Shown one piece after another: positions 25,420-33,341 of a stretch of 64,000 nt of DNA (positions are counted from its first letter, which is position 1; every line of letters starts with the position of its first letter). The notes under the pieces were generated by a model that saw nothing but the letters and a program-made list of their open reading frames with translations, did no database searches and was not told where the DNA came from. A program made the position numbers and the translations under genes. Location: assembly GCA_017539165.1 (NCBI GenBank), contig JAFYHN010000104.1:1-64000 (forward strand), read 5' to 3'. This stretch comes from Eubacterium sp. (GTDB lineage Bacteria; Bacillota; Clostridia; Lachnospirales; Lachnospiraceae).

Positions 25420-28277
25420 TGAAGAATATATATTATAAGGCTGCAAAAAGAAGAATAGCTATAGCAATGTCTATGCTGATGGTTGGAAGTCTCACTGCAT
25501 GTGGTGCTTCAGAAGTAAGAGAGATCGATCCTGAGACTGGTGCTATGGCCGATAAAGAGGGAAATGATATCGAAGACGTTATCAAGGATTCGCTTGGAAT
25601 AGGTACGGCGACAGACGCTGATAAAGATGAGACTGTATATGTGATGGCTGATTCAAATGGATCGGTAAAGAATGTCATAGTAAGCGAGTGGTTGAAGAAT
25701 ACTGATAAGTCGGATGTCATTTCCGATATATCTAAGTTGGATAATATTGAAAATGTAAAAGGTGATGAGACATTTACACAGGATGGAGATAAGATAACAT
25801 GGAATGCTCAGGGTGATGATATCTATTATCAGGGAACTACCGATGAAAAAACTCCGGTTTCTGTGGATGTTACTTATTATCTGGACGGTAACAAAGTAGA
25901 TGTATCTGATTTGGCCGGAAAGAGTGGTCATGTTAAGATCAGGTATGAATATAAAAATGATTCTAAAAATGGTGATGTTTATACTCCATTTGTTATGGCT
26001 ACCGGAATGATACTTGATATGGACAAGTTTGATAATGTAGAGATGGAGAATGGTAAACTTATCTCAGATGGTTCCAGATATATAGCTGTAGGATATGGTG
26101 TGCCGGGACTTACAGAAAGTCTGGGATTGGATGAGAATGATATAAAGTTACCGGATCATTTTGAGGTCGAGGCAGATGTAAATGACTTTGAACTGGGTAT
26201 GAGTGTTACTGTAGCGTCTGCTGAGACGCTTGGGGATGAAGATGGAATTGATATATCTGAGGCTAAGGATAAGATTGATGAACTATCTGGTGAATACAGC
26301 GACGGAATGAATTCTCTTGTAGACGGAATAACACAGTATACAGAAGGTGTGGATAAGGTTGCTGAAGGTGTTGATACATTGGGAAATGGTGCAGGTTCGC
26401 TTGCATCAGGTGCTGAACAGCTGAAGGACGGAATTGGATCAGCGGCATCAGGAACTGATCAGATAAAAGGTGGTCTTGATAAGGCTTATGAGGGTTCGAA
26501 AACGGTTAGTTCCGGAACTTCAGAACTCAGTAAAGGAGCAGATTCAGTTGAAAAGGGAGCCAAGACTCTCTCCAAGGGAGCTGATTCACTTAAGAATGGA
26601 ACGGGTTCTTTAAGTGGAGGTGCTAAATCATTAAAAGATGGCGCAGATCAACTAAGTACAGGAGCTTCAAGTCTGTCTGATGGAGCAAATTCAGCATACG
26701 ATGGAGCAAAACAGATAAGCGATGGAGCAAGTACTCTGAATGAAAAGGTTCAGGCTATAACTCTTCCGGATACATCTAAACTATCGAGTGGAGCAGCTGA
26801 TGAAGCAACGAAGAATGCTATAAAGTCTTCTGCAGAATCTATTCTTGGAACTGACACTTCATCGAAGATCAGTTCTTCAATAGCATCAGTAGCTGTAGGT
26901 ACGGCACCAACTATGGCCTCTCTTGGAGGACTGTCTGCGGCAGAACAGCAGGCTGCAGTTGCGTCACAGGCGTCAGCCATCGCTTGCCAGAAGGACGGCT
27001 CTTCTGTAATGGATCCTTCGAACGGAACGACTATAAGTGATGTTCAGGCATCTATTAAAAATGGAATACAGACCAGCGTTGCTGAGCAGGTTCAAGGGGC
27101 TCTTGATACACAGTTAGCTGATGTAAAAGGCAATATTGCATCGTCAGTTAATTCGCAGGTAAGCGAGCAGGTTTCTAGTGGTATTGAAAGTGCGGCATCT
27201 AGTGAATCAGCCCAGCAGATAGTTGCAGGTCTTATGGCATCCGGAATGAGTCAGGAGGATGCAGCGGCGATAGTTCAGGGACTTCTCGGAACAGTCGGAG
27301 CAAATGTAAATGCTAATCTTCAGAACGTAAGCGTGGATGTAGATATAGATACTGCTTCACTTGCATCTGGAATGGCTTCATCCGTAGCTGATGCAGTGGA
27401 CACGAGTGTTAATCCGGTGATTCTTTCTGCTTTTCAATCCGGTTATGGACAAGGTTATGGAGCAGGATTCGGTTCAGCGGCAGGTGAGTTCTCTGCATTT
27501 ACATCAGGTCTGGCAGCTAGTGACGGAGAATTCGGAAAGGCAGTAACAGATGTTGCGTCTGCGTATGCGACAGCCGGGTCCCAAGTGACACTCGGAAAAG
27601 TCGGAGAGACGATAAATTCATTTGGAATGCAGTTGAATGCTCTTAAGACAGGAACTCAGAAGCTGGCTGATGGTACATCAACTCTTACTTCAGGATTGGA
27701 AAATCTAAAGACGGGAGCAGGAAGTCTTGCTACAGGAGCAGGAAGCCTTGCAACTGGAACAGATAAACTTTATACCGGCGTAAAGAGTCTCGATTCCGGA
27801 GCGGGAAAACTGGCAACTGGTGCAAAGAGTCTGGCGCAAGGAAGTGGAAAACTTGCTACAGGAGCTGGAAAGCTTGCTACAGGAACAAAGTCTCTTGAGG
27901 GTGGACTTAAAACACTTGATGAAGGAGCTGGAACTCTTCAGAGCGGAATGAACTCACTGAAGAACGGTTCTGAAACATTATATAACGGAACAACGACTTT
28001 AAGTGATGGAGTTGGTAGATTAAAGAGCGGAACAGATACCCTCACTTCAAACAGTGGAACGCTTCGTGATGGTGCCGATGAACTGAAAGGTGCTACAGAT
28101 AAGATAATGGATAAACTTGATGAAACAGAGAACGGAGTAGAGGATTTTGTAAACAGCTTTAATAAAGTGAATGCATCTGCTATGAATTATCAGAGCTTCA
28201 GCGGTTTAGCTTCAGGAAGTACTGGAAAGACAAAGTTTGTGATAAAAGTAGATGGGATCGGCGAATCAAAACAGTAA
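25416..28277 (+). CDS. Large repeat lipoprotein with X3-Gly coiled repeats (YhgE/Pip-like)
   Basis: A 953-residue extracytoplasmic protein. The signal peptide ends SLTAC, a lipobox. Residues 40-280 form an unrecognised mixed domain. Residues about 290-440 and 765-930 consist of tandem heptad-like repeats of the type GAxSLxxG (SLKDGADQLSTGASSLSDG; GAGSLATGAGSLATG), the same style as the X-X-X-Gly repeats in YhgE/Pip proteins. Between them (about 460-760) is an Ala/Ser/Gln-rich segment. YhgE proteins usually carry C-terminal membrane helices; this one has none. The first ATG overlaps the MMPL stop, implying coupled synthesis and a shared envelope machine. Exact function unknown. Confidence 0.75.
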   Translation: MMKNIYYKAAKRRIAIAMSMLMVGSLTACGASEVREIDPETGAMADKEGNDIEDVIKDSLGIGTATDADKDETVYVMADSNGSVKNVIVSEWLKNTDKSDVISDISKLDNIENVKGDETFTQDGDKITWNAQGDDIYYQGTTDEKTPVSVDVTYYLDGNKVDVSDLAGKSGHVKIRYEYKNDSKNGDVYTPFVMATGMILDMDKFDNVEMENGKLISDGSRYIAVGYGVPGLTESLGLDENDIKLPDHFEVEADVNDFELGMSVTVASAETLGDEDGIDISEAKDKIDELSGEYSDGMNSLVDGITQYTEGVDKVAEGVDTLGNGAGSLASGAEQLKDGIGSAASGTDQIKGGLDKAYEGSKTVSSGTSELSKGADSVEKGAKTLSKGADSLKNGTGSLSGGAKSLKDGADQLSTGASSLSDGANSAYDGAKQISDGASTLNEKVQAITLPDTSKLSSGAADEATKNAIKSSAESILGTDTSSKISSSIASVAVGTAPTMASLGGLSAAEQQAAVASQASAIACQKDGSSVMDPSNGTTISDVQASIKNGIQTSVAEQVQGALDTQLADVKGNIASSVNSQVSEQVSSGIESAASSESAQQIVAGLMASGMSQEDAAAIVQGLLGTVGANVNANLQNVSVDVDIDTASLASGMASSVADAVDTSVNPVILSAFQSGYGQGYGAGFGSAAGEFSAFTSGLAASDGEFGKAVTDVASAYATAGSQVTLGKVGETINSFGMQLNALKTGTQKLADGTSTLTSGLENLKTGAGSLATGAGSLATGTDKLYTGVKSLDSGAGKLATGAKSLAQGSGKLATGAGKLATGTKSLEGGLKTLDEGAGTLQSGMNSLKNGSETLYNGTTTLSDGVGRLKSGTDTLTSNSGTLRDGADELKGATDKIMDKLDETENGVEDFVNSFNKVNASAMNYQSFSGLASGSTGKTKFVIKVDGIGESKQ

Positions 28278-28310
28278 AATATAGAGGTGCCCCCTCGACA
28301 ATATATTTTT

Positions 28311-28338
28311 TGAGACGGCTTCGGCCGTCTCATTTTTT
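28311..28338 (+). terminator. UUCG-tetraloop terminator after the MMPL operon
   Basis: TGAGACGGC-TTCG-GCCGTCTCA, a perfect 9-bp stem closed by the very stable cUUCGg tetraloop, followed by TTTTTT. Confidence 0.92.
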
Positions 28339-28358
28339 CGTTTTTTGGAAAATGCAGA

Positions 28359-28952
28359 TTATCTGTTTTTCAGATTAACATTCATCGTGCTGTATGGTAT
28401 ATGAATATCAAAAGGTGCAAGTCGCTGCATGAGATTTTCTCTAACCCATGAGCAGGCTGCAAAGTTCTCTTCTATGGTATGTGTCTTAATAAAGAATGTA
28501 TAAGCTACGAATGATTCTTTGAAATTAATATAGATAATATCCACGTTTTCAATAGTCATTGGACATTCGACAACAGATTTTTTGATCTCTGCTTTGATGA
28601 TTTCAGATTTCTCTGTATCTTCTGCATCCTGATAGCTTACGGGAAACTCTATGATATATCTATTATGTTTATCATATCCATTATAAGTGTTCATGATAAG
28701 TGAACAGTCAATCTTGGAATTTGGAATGATTATTTCCGCATTCGTCTGGAAGTCATTTATAACCACATGTCTTATCGTGATCTTCGAAAGAGTACCTGTA
28801 TAATTCGTTCCATCGATGAGGATTTCAATCCTGTCACCGATGCTTACATGTGAAAAAAGACGGAAGATAACTCCATGGATGATATTTGTGATACCTTCCT
28901 GTAATATAAATGTAGCTATCGCTACGCATAATGTTATTATCGCTGCGCTCAT
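28359..28952 (-). CDS. Minimal MscS-type mechanosensitive channel
   Basis: A 197-residue protein beginning with a single hydrophobic segment that matches the pore-lining TM3 of MscS (FILQEGITNIIHGVIF), followed by the beta domain (VSIGDRIEI ... GTLSKITIRHVVI ... IIIPNSKI) and the C-terminal alpha/beta domain. TM1 and TM2 of ordinary MscS are missing. A GGGAGAAAG site and a good promoter directly upstream indicate that the short start is genuine rather than a truncation. It would need either to assemble with one helix per subunit or to partner another protein. Confidence 0.8.
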   Translation of the reverse strand: MSAAIITLCVAIATFILQEGITNIIHGVIFRLFSHVSIGDRIEILIDGTNYTGTLSKITIRHVVINDFQTNAEIIIPNSKIDCSLIMNTYNGYDKHNRYIIEFPVSYQDAEDTEKSEIIKAEIKKSVVECPMTIENVDIIYINFKESFVAYTFFIKTHTIEENFAACSWVRENLMQRLAPFDIHIPYSTMNVNLKNR

Positions 28953-28987
28953 ATAAATTCTTTCTCCCTGATATATTATCGCTCAAC

Positions 28988-29016
28988 ATTATAAATCACT
29001 TTTGGTAAATGTACAA
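28988..29016 (-). promoter_or_regulatory. Promoter of the MscS-like gene
   Basis: On the minus strand TTGTAC (29011-29016) and TATAAT (28988-28993) with 17-base spacing. The start near 28981 leaves a leader of about 28 bases, supporting the short annotated protein. Confidence 0.65.
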
Positions 29017-29119
29017 ATGAGAGTATCGTTTTTGGGATTTTACTTTATAGAAATTACGAAATATGGTAAAATATAATTTCAATTGTTACATGTAAATGTA
29101 TAAGAGAGAGGGTGTTACA

Positions 29120-31171
29120 TTGTACAATACTTATGAGAACAGAGAACTATCCTGGCTTCGCTTTAATGAGAGAGTTCTTGAAGAAGCAGAGGACGAGAGA
29201 AATCCTTTGTGTGAGAGACTGACTTTTATGTCGATCTATCAGACGAATCTGGACGAGTTTTTCATGGTTAGAGTGGGGTCTATCCATGATCAGATGCTTC
29301 TGGAGGATAATCCGAAAGAAAACAAGACTAATATGACTGCGTCCGAACAGCTCGAGGCTATACGAGAGCGTGTTAAAGAATTAGGAATAAGGAAGGATAA
29401 GTCATATCATAAGCTTATGAAGCAGATTAACAACAAGGGGATTAAGATTGTTAATTTTGCAGAGCTTGATGAAAAAGAAGGGGAGTTTTTAAGAGGATTT
29501 TTTGACAGAGAGATACTTCCACTTCTATCACCGATAACGGTAAGTAAGAAGCGCCCATTTCCTTTTATCAAGAATAAAGAAATCTGTGCAGTTGCCGTTC
29601 TTGAAACAAAGACTGGAAAAAACAGATTTGGAATAGTTCCGTGTAATAATGGAATGTTTTCCAGACTTATAGAGATTCCCGGAAATAAGGGAACTTATAT
29701 GCTTGCGGAAGAACTGATACTGCATTTTCTTCCGGAGGTTTTTGCGGGCTACAATATTGCGGTAAAGTCTCTTGTGAGAATAACGAGAAATGCCGATATC
29801 GATGCGGACAAGGTTTACGACGAGGAACTGAATTACCGTGATCATATGGCAGAGGTTATAAAACTCAGAAGAAAACTTCAGCCTGTAAGATTAGAGTATA
29901 CAAGAGAGGTAGATAAGAGTATAATCCGTACAGTGGCGGATTTCTTTACTATCGATAAAGATATGATATTCAAGACGGATGCACCACTTGATATGTCATT
30001 TTTATTTACCATAGAAGATGAACTGAGGCATGACAAGGATCTCTTCTTTGAGAAGAGACTCCCCCAGAAGTCATATATGTTCGACGAGTCGAAGCCTATC
30101 CTGCCTCAGATTTTTGAGAAGGATAAGTTCTTATCCTATCCGTATGAGAATATCAGACCATTTCTCACCATGCTTCATGAGGCGGCAAATGACCCTGAAG
30201 TTGTTTCTATCAAGATGACTCTATACAGGCTGGCTAAGAACAGTAAAGTTATCGAAGCGCTGGTTGAGGCTGCGGAGAATGGAAAAGAAGTTGATGTTCT
30301 GGTAGAATTAAAAGCCAGATTCGATGAAGAGAATAATATCGGATGGTCCAGAATGCTGGAAGATGCAGGCTGTAATGTAATCTATGGTCTTGATGGTCTC
30401 AAGGTACATTCAAAACTGTGTCTGATCACATTTAAAAAGGGCAGTGATGTTCAATACATTACCCAGATTGGAACGGGTAACTATAATGAAAAGACGGCTC
30501 GTCTTTATACTGATATATGTCTTATGACTGCAGATCAGAAGATAGGAGCTGAAGCTGCGCGAGTATTCTATACTCTATCTATGGGAGATATTATGAAGAG
30601 GACTGAGCATCTTCTCGTTGCTCCTAAATGTCTTCAGAACAAAGTTCTGGATAAGATAGACAGAGAGATACAGATAGCCAAGGATGGCGGTGAGGGATAT
30701 ATCGGAATCAAGATCAATTCGCTTACAGATAAGAAGATAATCGATAAATTGATCGCCGCTTCAAATGCAGGCGTAAAGATAGAGATGGTCATAAGGGGCA
30801 TCTGCTGTCTTCATCCGGGAATTCCAGGTAAGACTGAGAATATTAAGATCATCAGCATAGTTGGAAGATTTCTGGAGCATTCACGCATTTATATATTCGG
30901 TAAGGGTGAGCGAGAGGAGATATATATCGGTTCGGCAGATTTCATGACGAGAAATACCGTAAGACGTGTGGAAGTTGCTACGCCGCTCTATGACCCTGAG
31001 ATAAGAAAAAGAGTCAGAGATATGTTTAATCTACAGATGTCTGACAATTATAAAGCAAGAGAACTCGGACCGGATGGAAATTATACGTATGTAAAACATA
31101 CAGAACCTGCAGTAGATGCGCAGGAGATACTTTATAAAGAAGCTTATTATAATTCCGAGCGATCGGACTAA
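29120..31171 (+). CDS. ppk: Polyphosphate kinase 1
   Basis: Makes inorganic polyphosphate from ATP. The order and signatures are those of PPK1: N domain with NRELSWLRFNERVLEEA at the start, then the two phospholipase-D-like halves carrying the catalytic histidines in KVHSKLCLITF and EHSRIYIFG, and IGTGNYNEKTARLYTD between. About 684 residues, equal to the E. coli enzyme. I prefer the TTG at 29120, which has AGAGAGGG 8 bases upstream and starts where homologues do; an in-frame ATG at 29096 without a good site would add 8 residues. A histidine kinase gene follows within 30 bases. Confidence 0.93.
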   Translation: MYNTYENRELSWLRFNERVLEEAEDERNPLCERLTFMSIYQTNLDEFFMVRVGSIHDQMLLEDNPKENKTNMTASEQLEAIRERVKELGIRKDKSYHKLMKQINNKGIKIVNFAELDEKEGEFLRGFFDREILPLLSPITVSKKRPFPFIKNKEICAVAVLETKTGKNRFGIVPCNNGMFSRLIEIPGNKGTYMLAEELILHFLPEVFAGYNIAVKSLVRITRNADIDADKVYDEELNYRDHMAEVIKLRRKLQPVRLEYTREVDKSIIRTVADFFTIDKDMIFKTDAPLDMSFLFTIEDELRHDKDLFFEKRLPQKSYMFDESKPILPQIFEKDKFLSYPYENIRPFLTMLHEAANDPEVVSIKMTLYRLAKNSKVIEALVEAAENGKEVDVLVELKARFDEENNIGWSRMLEDAGCNVIYGLDGLKVHSKLCLITFKKGSDVQYITQIGTGNYNEKTARLYTDICLMTADQKIGAEAARVFYTLSMGDIMKRTEHLLVAPKCLQNKVLDKIDREIQIAKDGGEGYIGIKINSLTDKKIIDKLIAASNAGVKIEMVIRGICCLHPGIPGKTENIKIISIVGRFLEHSRIYIFGKGEREEIYIGSADFMTRNTVRRVEVATPLYDPEIRKRVRDMFNLQMSDNYKARELGPDGNYTYVKHTEPAVDAQEILYKEAYYNSERSD

Positions 31172-31199
31172 AGATATATCGGGCAGAAAGAAGGAATTT

Positions 31200-32792
31200 G
31201 TGAAGAAACATATTAGCATCAGATCCTACATACTTATTACAATACTGATAATGGTATTATTGGCACTTGCAAGTGTTTTTGGCGTGTCATACTATGTGAT
31301 AACTGCAAGGATTGAAGAAGGACGCATAGAAGAAATAAAGAACGAGCTTGGAAATCTGTCCGAACGTTTTGCAGAAAAAGAAATCGAAAGTGCTGTCAAT
31401 GACAAGAATCTATCAATGCGAGTTGAAGATTTTGCAGGAATAGTAAGCGGAAGGATTATGATCATATCGCGAGACTATCGAATACTGGTTGATACTTCTG
31501 GTGAATTTACGGATACACTTATCATCAATAAGAATATCATGAGTGTTATGACGGCGGAATCGGCAGAATTAGTCTATAAAGATGGTGATACCAACAATAT
31601 ACTTATTCCTATTAAACAGAATGGAGAAGTCAATGGTATTATTATGGCATCGACATCCATGGGAAAGATTATAGAGAGCCTAAATGGTGACTTTACATTT
31701 GTCGCTTTCTGGTGTGTGATAGTTTTCTGTATTTGTATCATTGTCAGTATCAGTATTTCAAAATCAGCTCTTCGAGATCTGGATGATATAAATGAGCAGA
31801 TGGCTCATACAACTCAGGGTAACCTTCAGAATGGTCTTTCTGAGCAGAGGTTTGCGGAGACGCAGCTCCTTGCTGAAAATTACAATGAGATTCTTTCAAA
31901 GCTGGCGACTATCGACCAGACAAGATCTGAATTTGTTTCAAATGTCTCTCACGAGCTAAAGACACCTATTACATCGATGAAGGTCCTTGCTGAATCTATA
32001 ACTCAAAACGAGGGAGCGACGACTGAAGATTATAAGGAATTTATGATTGATATCGTTGATGAGATAGACAGAGAAACCAAGATAATAAATGACCTTCTTA
32101 CTCTTGTAAAGACGGATTCTCAGGGTGGTGAGATGAACTTTGAAGAGAAGAATATTAATGAGATGATGGAGACTATCGTAAAGACAGTCACTCCACTAGC
32201 AAAGCAGAGAAATATAGATCTGAGTTATGAGAGCTATCGAGAGGTTAAGGCTGATGTTGATTCTGTAAAACTTTCGCTTGCCATTTCCAATCTCATTGAA
32301 AATGCAGTTAAGTATAATATCGACAACGGCTGGATCAGATGCAGCCTTAATGAAGACCATAGATATTTCTATATCAAGGTTGCTGATTCAGGAGTAGGAA
32401 TACCTGAAGATGCAAAAGATAAGGTCTTTGAGAGATTCTACAGAGTAGATAAGGCGAGAAGCCGAGACACTGGTGGAACGGGTCTGGGACTGGCGATAAC
32501 AAGAAGTATTATAAATGCCCATAAGGGTACGGTAAAGCTTTACAGTGAAACAGGAAAAGGAACGACATTTACTGTAAGGATTCCAATGAAACAGGATAGA
32601 ATAAGAACCAAAAACTCGGATGTTTCTGAGAAGAAAAAGAATTCTTCAAAGGATTCGAAAAAGAAGGGTTCAAAGAAGTCAAAAGAGAAGGAAACTCAGT
32701 CTGCACAAACTAATCAGACAAATGTGCTTAGACAGACAAGTGTACTTAAACAGCCTGAACATACGGGTGTGTTAAAACAGAATGATAAATAA
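31200..32792 (+). CDS. Sensor histidine kinase (PhoR-like), no adjacent response regulator
   Basis: A membrane-bound kinase with two spans (about 8-30 and 165-190), an extracytoplasmic sensor between, a HAMP-like linker, the phospho-acceptor His251 in VSNVSHELKTPITSMK, then ATP-binding N, G1 and G2 boxes (NLIENAVKYN, DSGVGIPEDA, GGTGLGLAITRS). The tail after about residue 465 is Lys/Ser-rich and ends with VLRQ/VLKQ repeats. I chose the GTG at 31200, with AAGGAA just before it and 28 bases after ppk; an ATG at 31116 would overlap ppk by 56 bases. No response regulator lies nearby, so its partner is elsewhere. Linkage to ppk suggests phosphate or stress sensing (inference). Confidence 0.85.
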   Translation: MKKHISIRSYILITILIMVLLALASVFGVSYYVITARIEEGRIEEIKNELGNLSERFAEKEIESAVNDKNLSMRVEDFAGIVSGRIMIISRDYRILVDTSGEFTDTLIINKNIMSVMTAESAELVYKDGDTNNILIPIKQNGEVNGIIMASTSMGKIIESLNGDFTFVAFWCVIVFCICIIVSISISKSALRDLDDINEQMAHTTQGNLQNGLSEQRFAETQLLAENYNEILSKLATIDQTRSEFVSNVSHELKTPITSMKVLAESITQNEGATTEDYKEFMIDIVDEIDRETKIINDLLTLVKTDSQGGEMNFEEKNINEMMETIVKTVTPLAKQRNIDLSYESYREVKADVDSVKLSLAISNLIENAVKYNIDNGWIRCSLNEDHRYFYIKVADSGVGIPEDAKDKVFERFYRVDKARSRDTGGTGLGLAITRSIINAHKGTVKLYSETGKGTTFTVRIPMKQDRIRTKNSDVSEKKKNSSKDSKKKGSKKSKEKETQSAQTNQTNVLRQTSVLKQPEHTGVLKQNDK

Positions 32793-32801
32793 CGGAAAGC
32801 T

Positions 32802-33329
32802 ATGAAAAAAGATACTAATCATAAAGAGAATAAAAAACAAAGACCAAAGAGACACAGTAAACTGATATTCGGAATGCTGTTTCTTCTGCTGGTGGGCATT
32901 TTGTCTGCGTGTGCATATTTTGAAAAAGCGTCTGAACCAGAGATGAGTGAGCAGGAATTTATTCAGCCGCCTCCAGGAACAGTTCAGTTATATCACGCTA
33001 CGGAAGACGGCATCGAACCGGATTCTGAGCTGTATCAGCTTAAACAACCTGACAATCTGACAGCAACTATAGAAGAACTTGTTGAGTGTATGCAGCTGGA
33101 TGAGCATATATCCATCGAGAGATTCTCAATAGATGAAGAGAAGAATGTTAGTCTTTACATTACCCGTGATGGAGAAGTTTCCAGTGAAAGCTGGCTTTTG
33201 AATCAGGCGGCTATAGTGAAGAATATAGAAGAGCTGGAGATAAATAAAGTAATAATAGTATTGATTGATGAGAATGGAAATGAGATCAGCACGGCGACAT
33301 ATTCCGATGCTTCGTTTTACTATTATTAA
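32802..33329 (+). CDS. GerMN-like lipoprotein
   Basis: A 175-residue exported lipoprotein: basic N-terminus, hydrophobic stretch LIFGMLFLLLVGI, then lipobox LSAC. The remainder (about 60-170) resembles the GerMN/sporulation-germination accessory fold: VQLYHATEDGIEP, LTATIEELVECMQ and a C-terminal SWLLNQAAIVKNIEEL ... NKVIIVLIDENGNEIS pattern. The match to GerMN is by appearance, not search. It lies 9 bases after the kinase gene and directly before comEC, so it belongs to the ppk-kinase transcription unit. Confidence 0.6.
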   Translation: MKKDTNHKENKKQRPKRHSKLIFGMLFLLLVGILSACAYFEKASEPEMSEQEFIQPPPGTVQLYHATEDGIEPDSELYQLKQPDNLTATIEELVECMQLDEHISIERFSIDEEKNVSLYITRDGEVSSESWLLNQAAIVKNIEELEINKVIIVLIDENGNEISTATYSDASFYYY

Positions 33330-33341
33330 TAGGAGGAAAGT

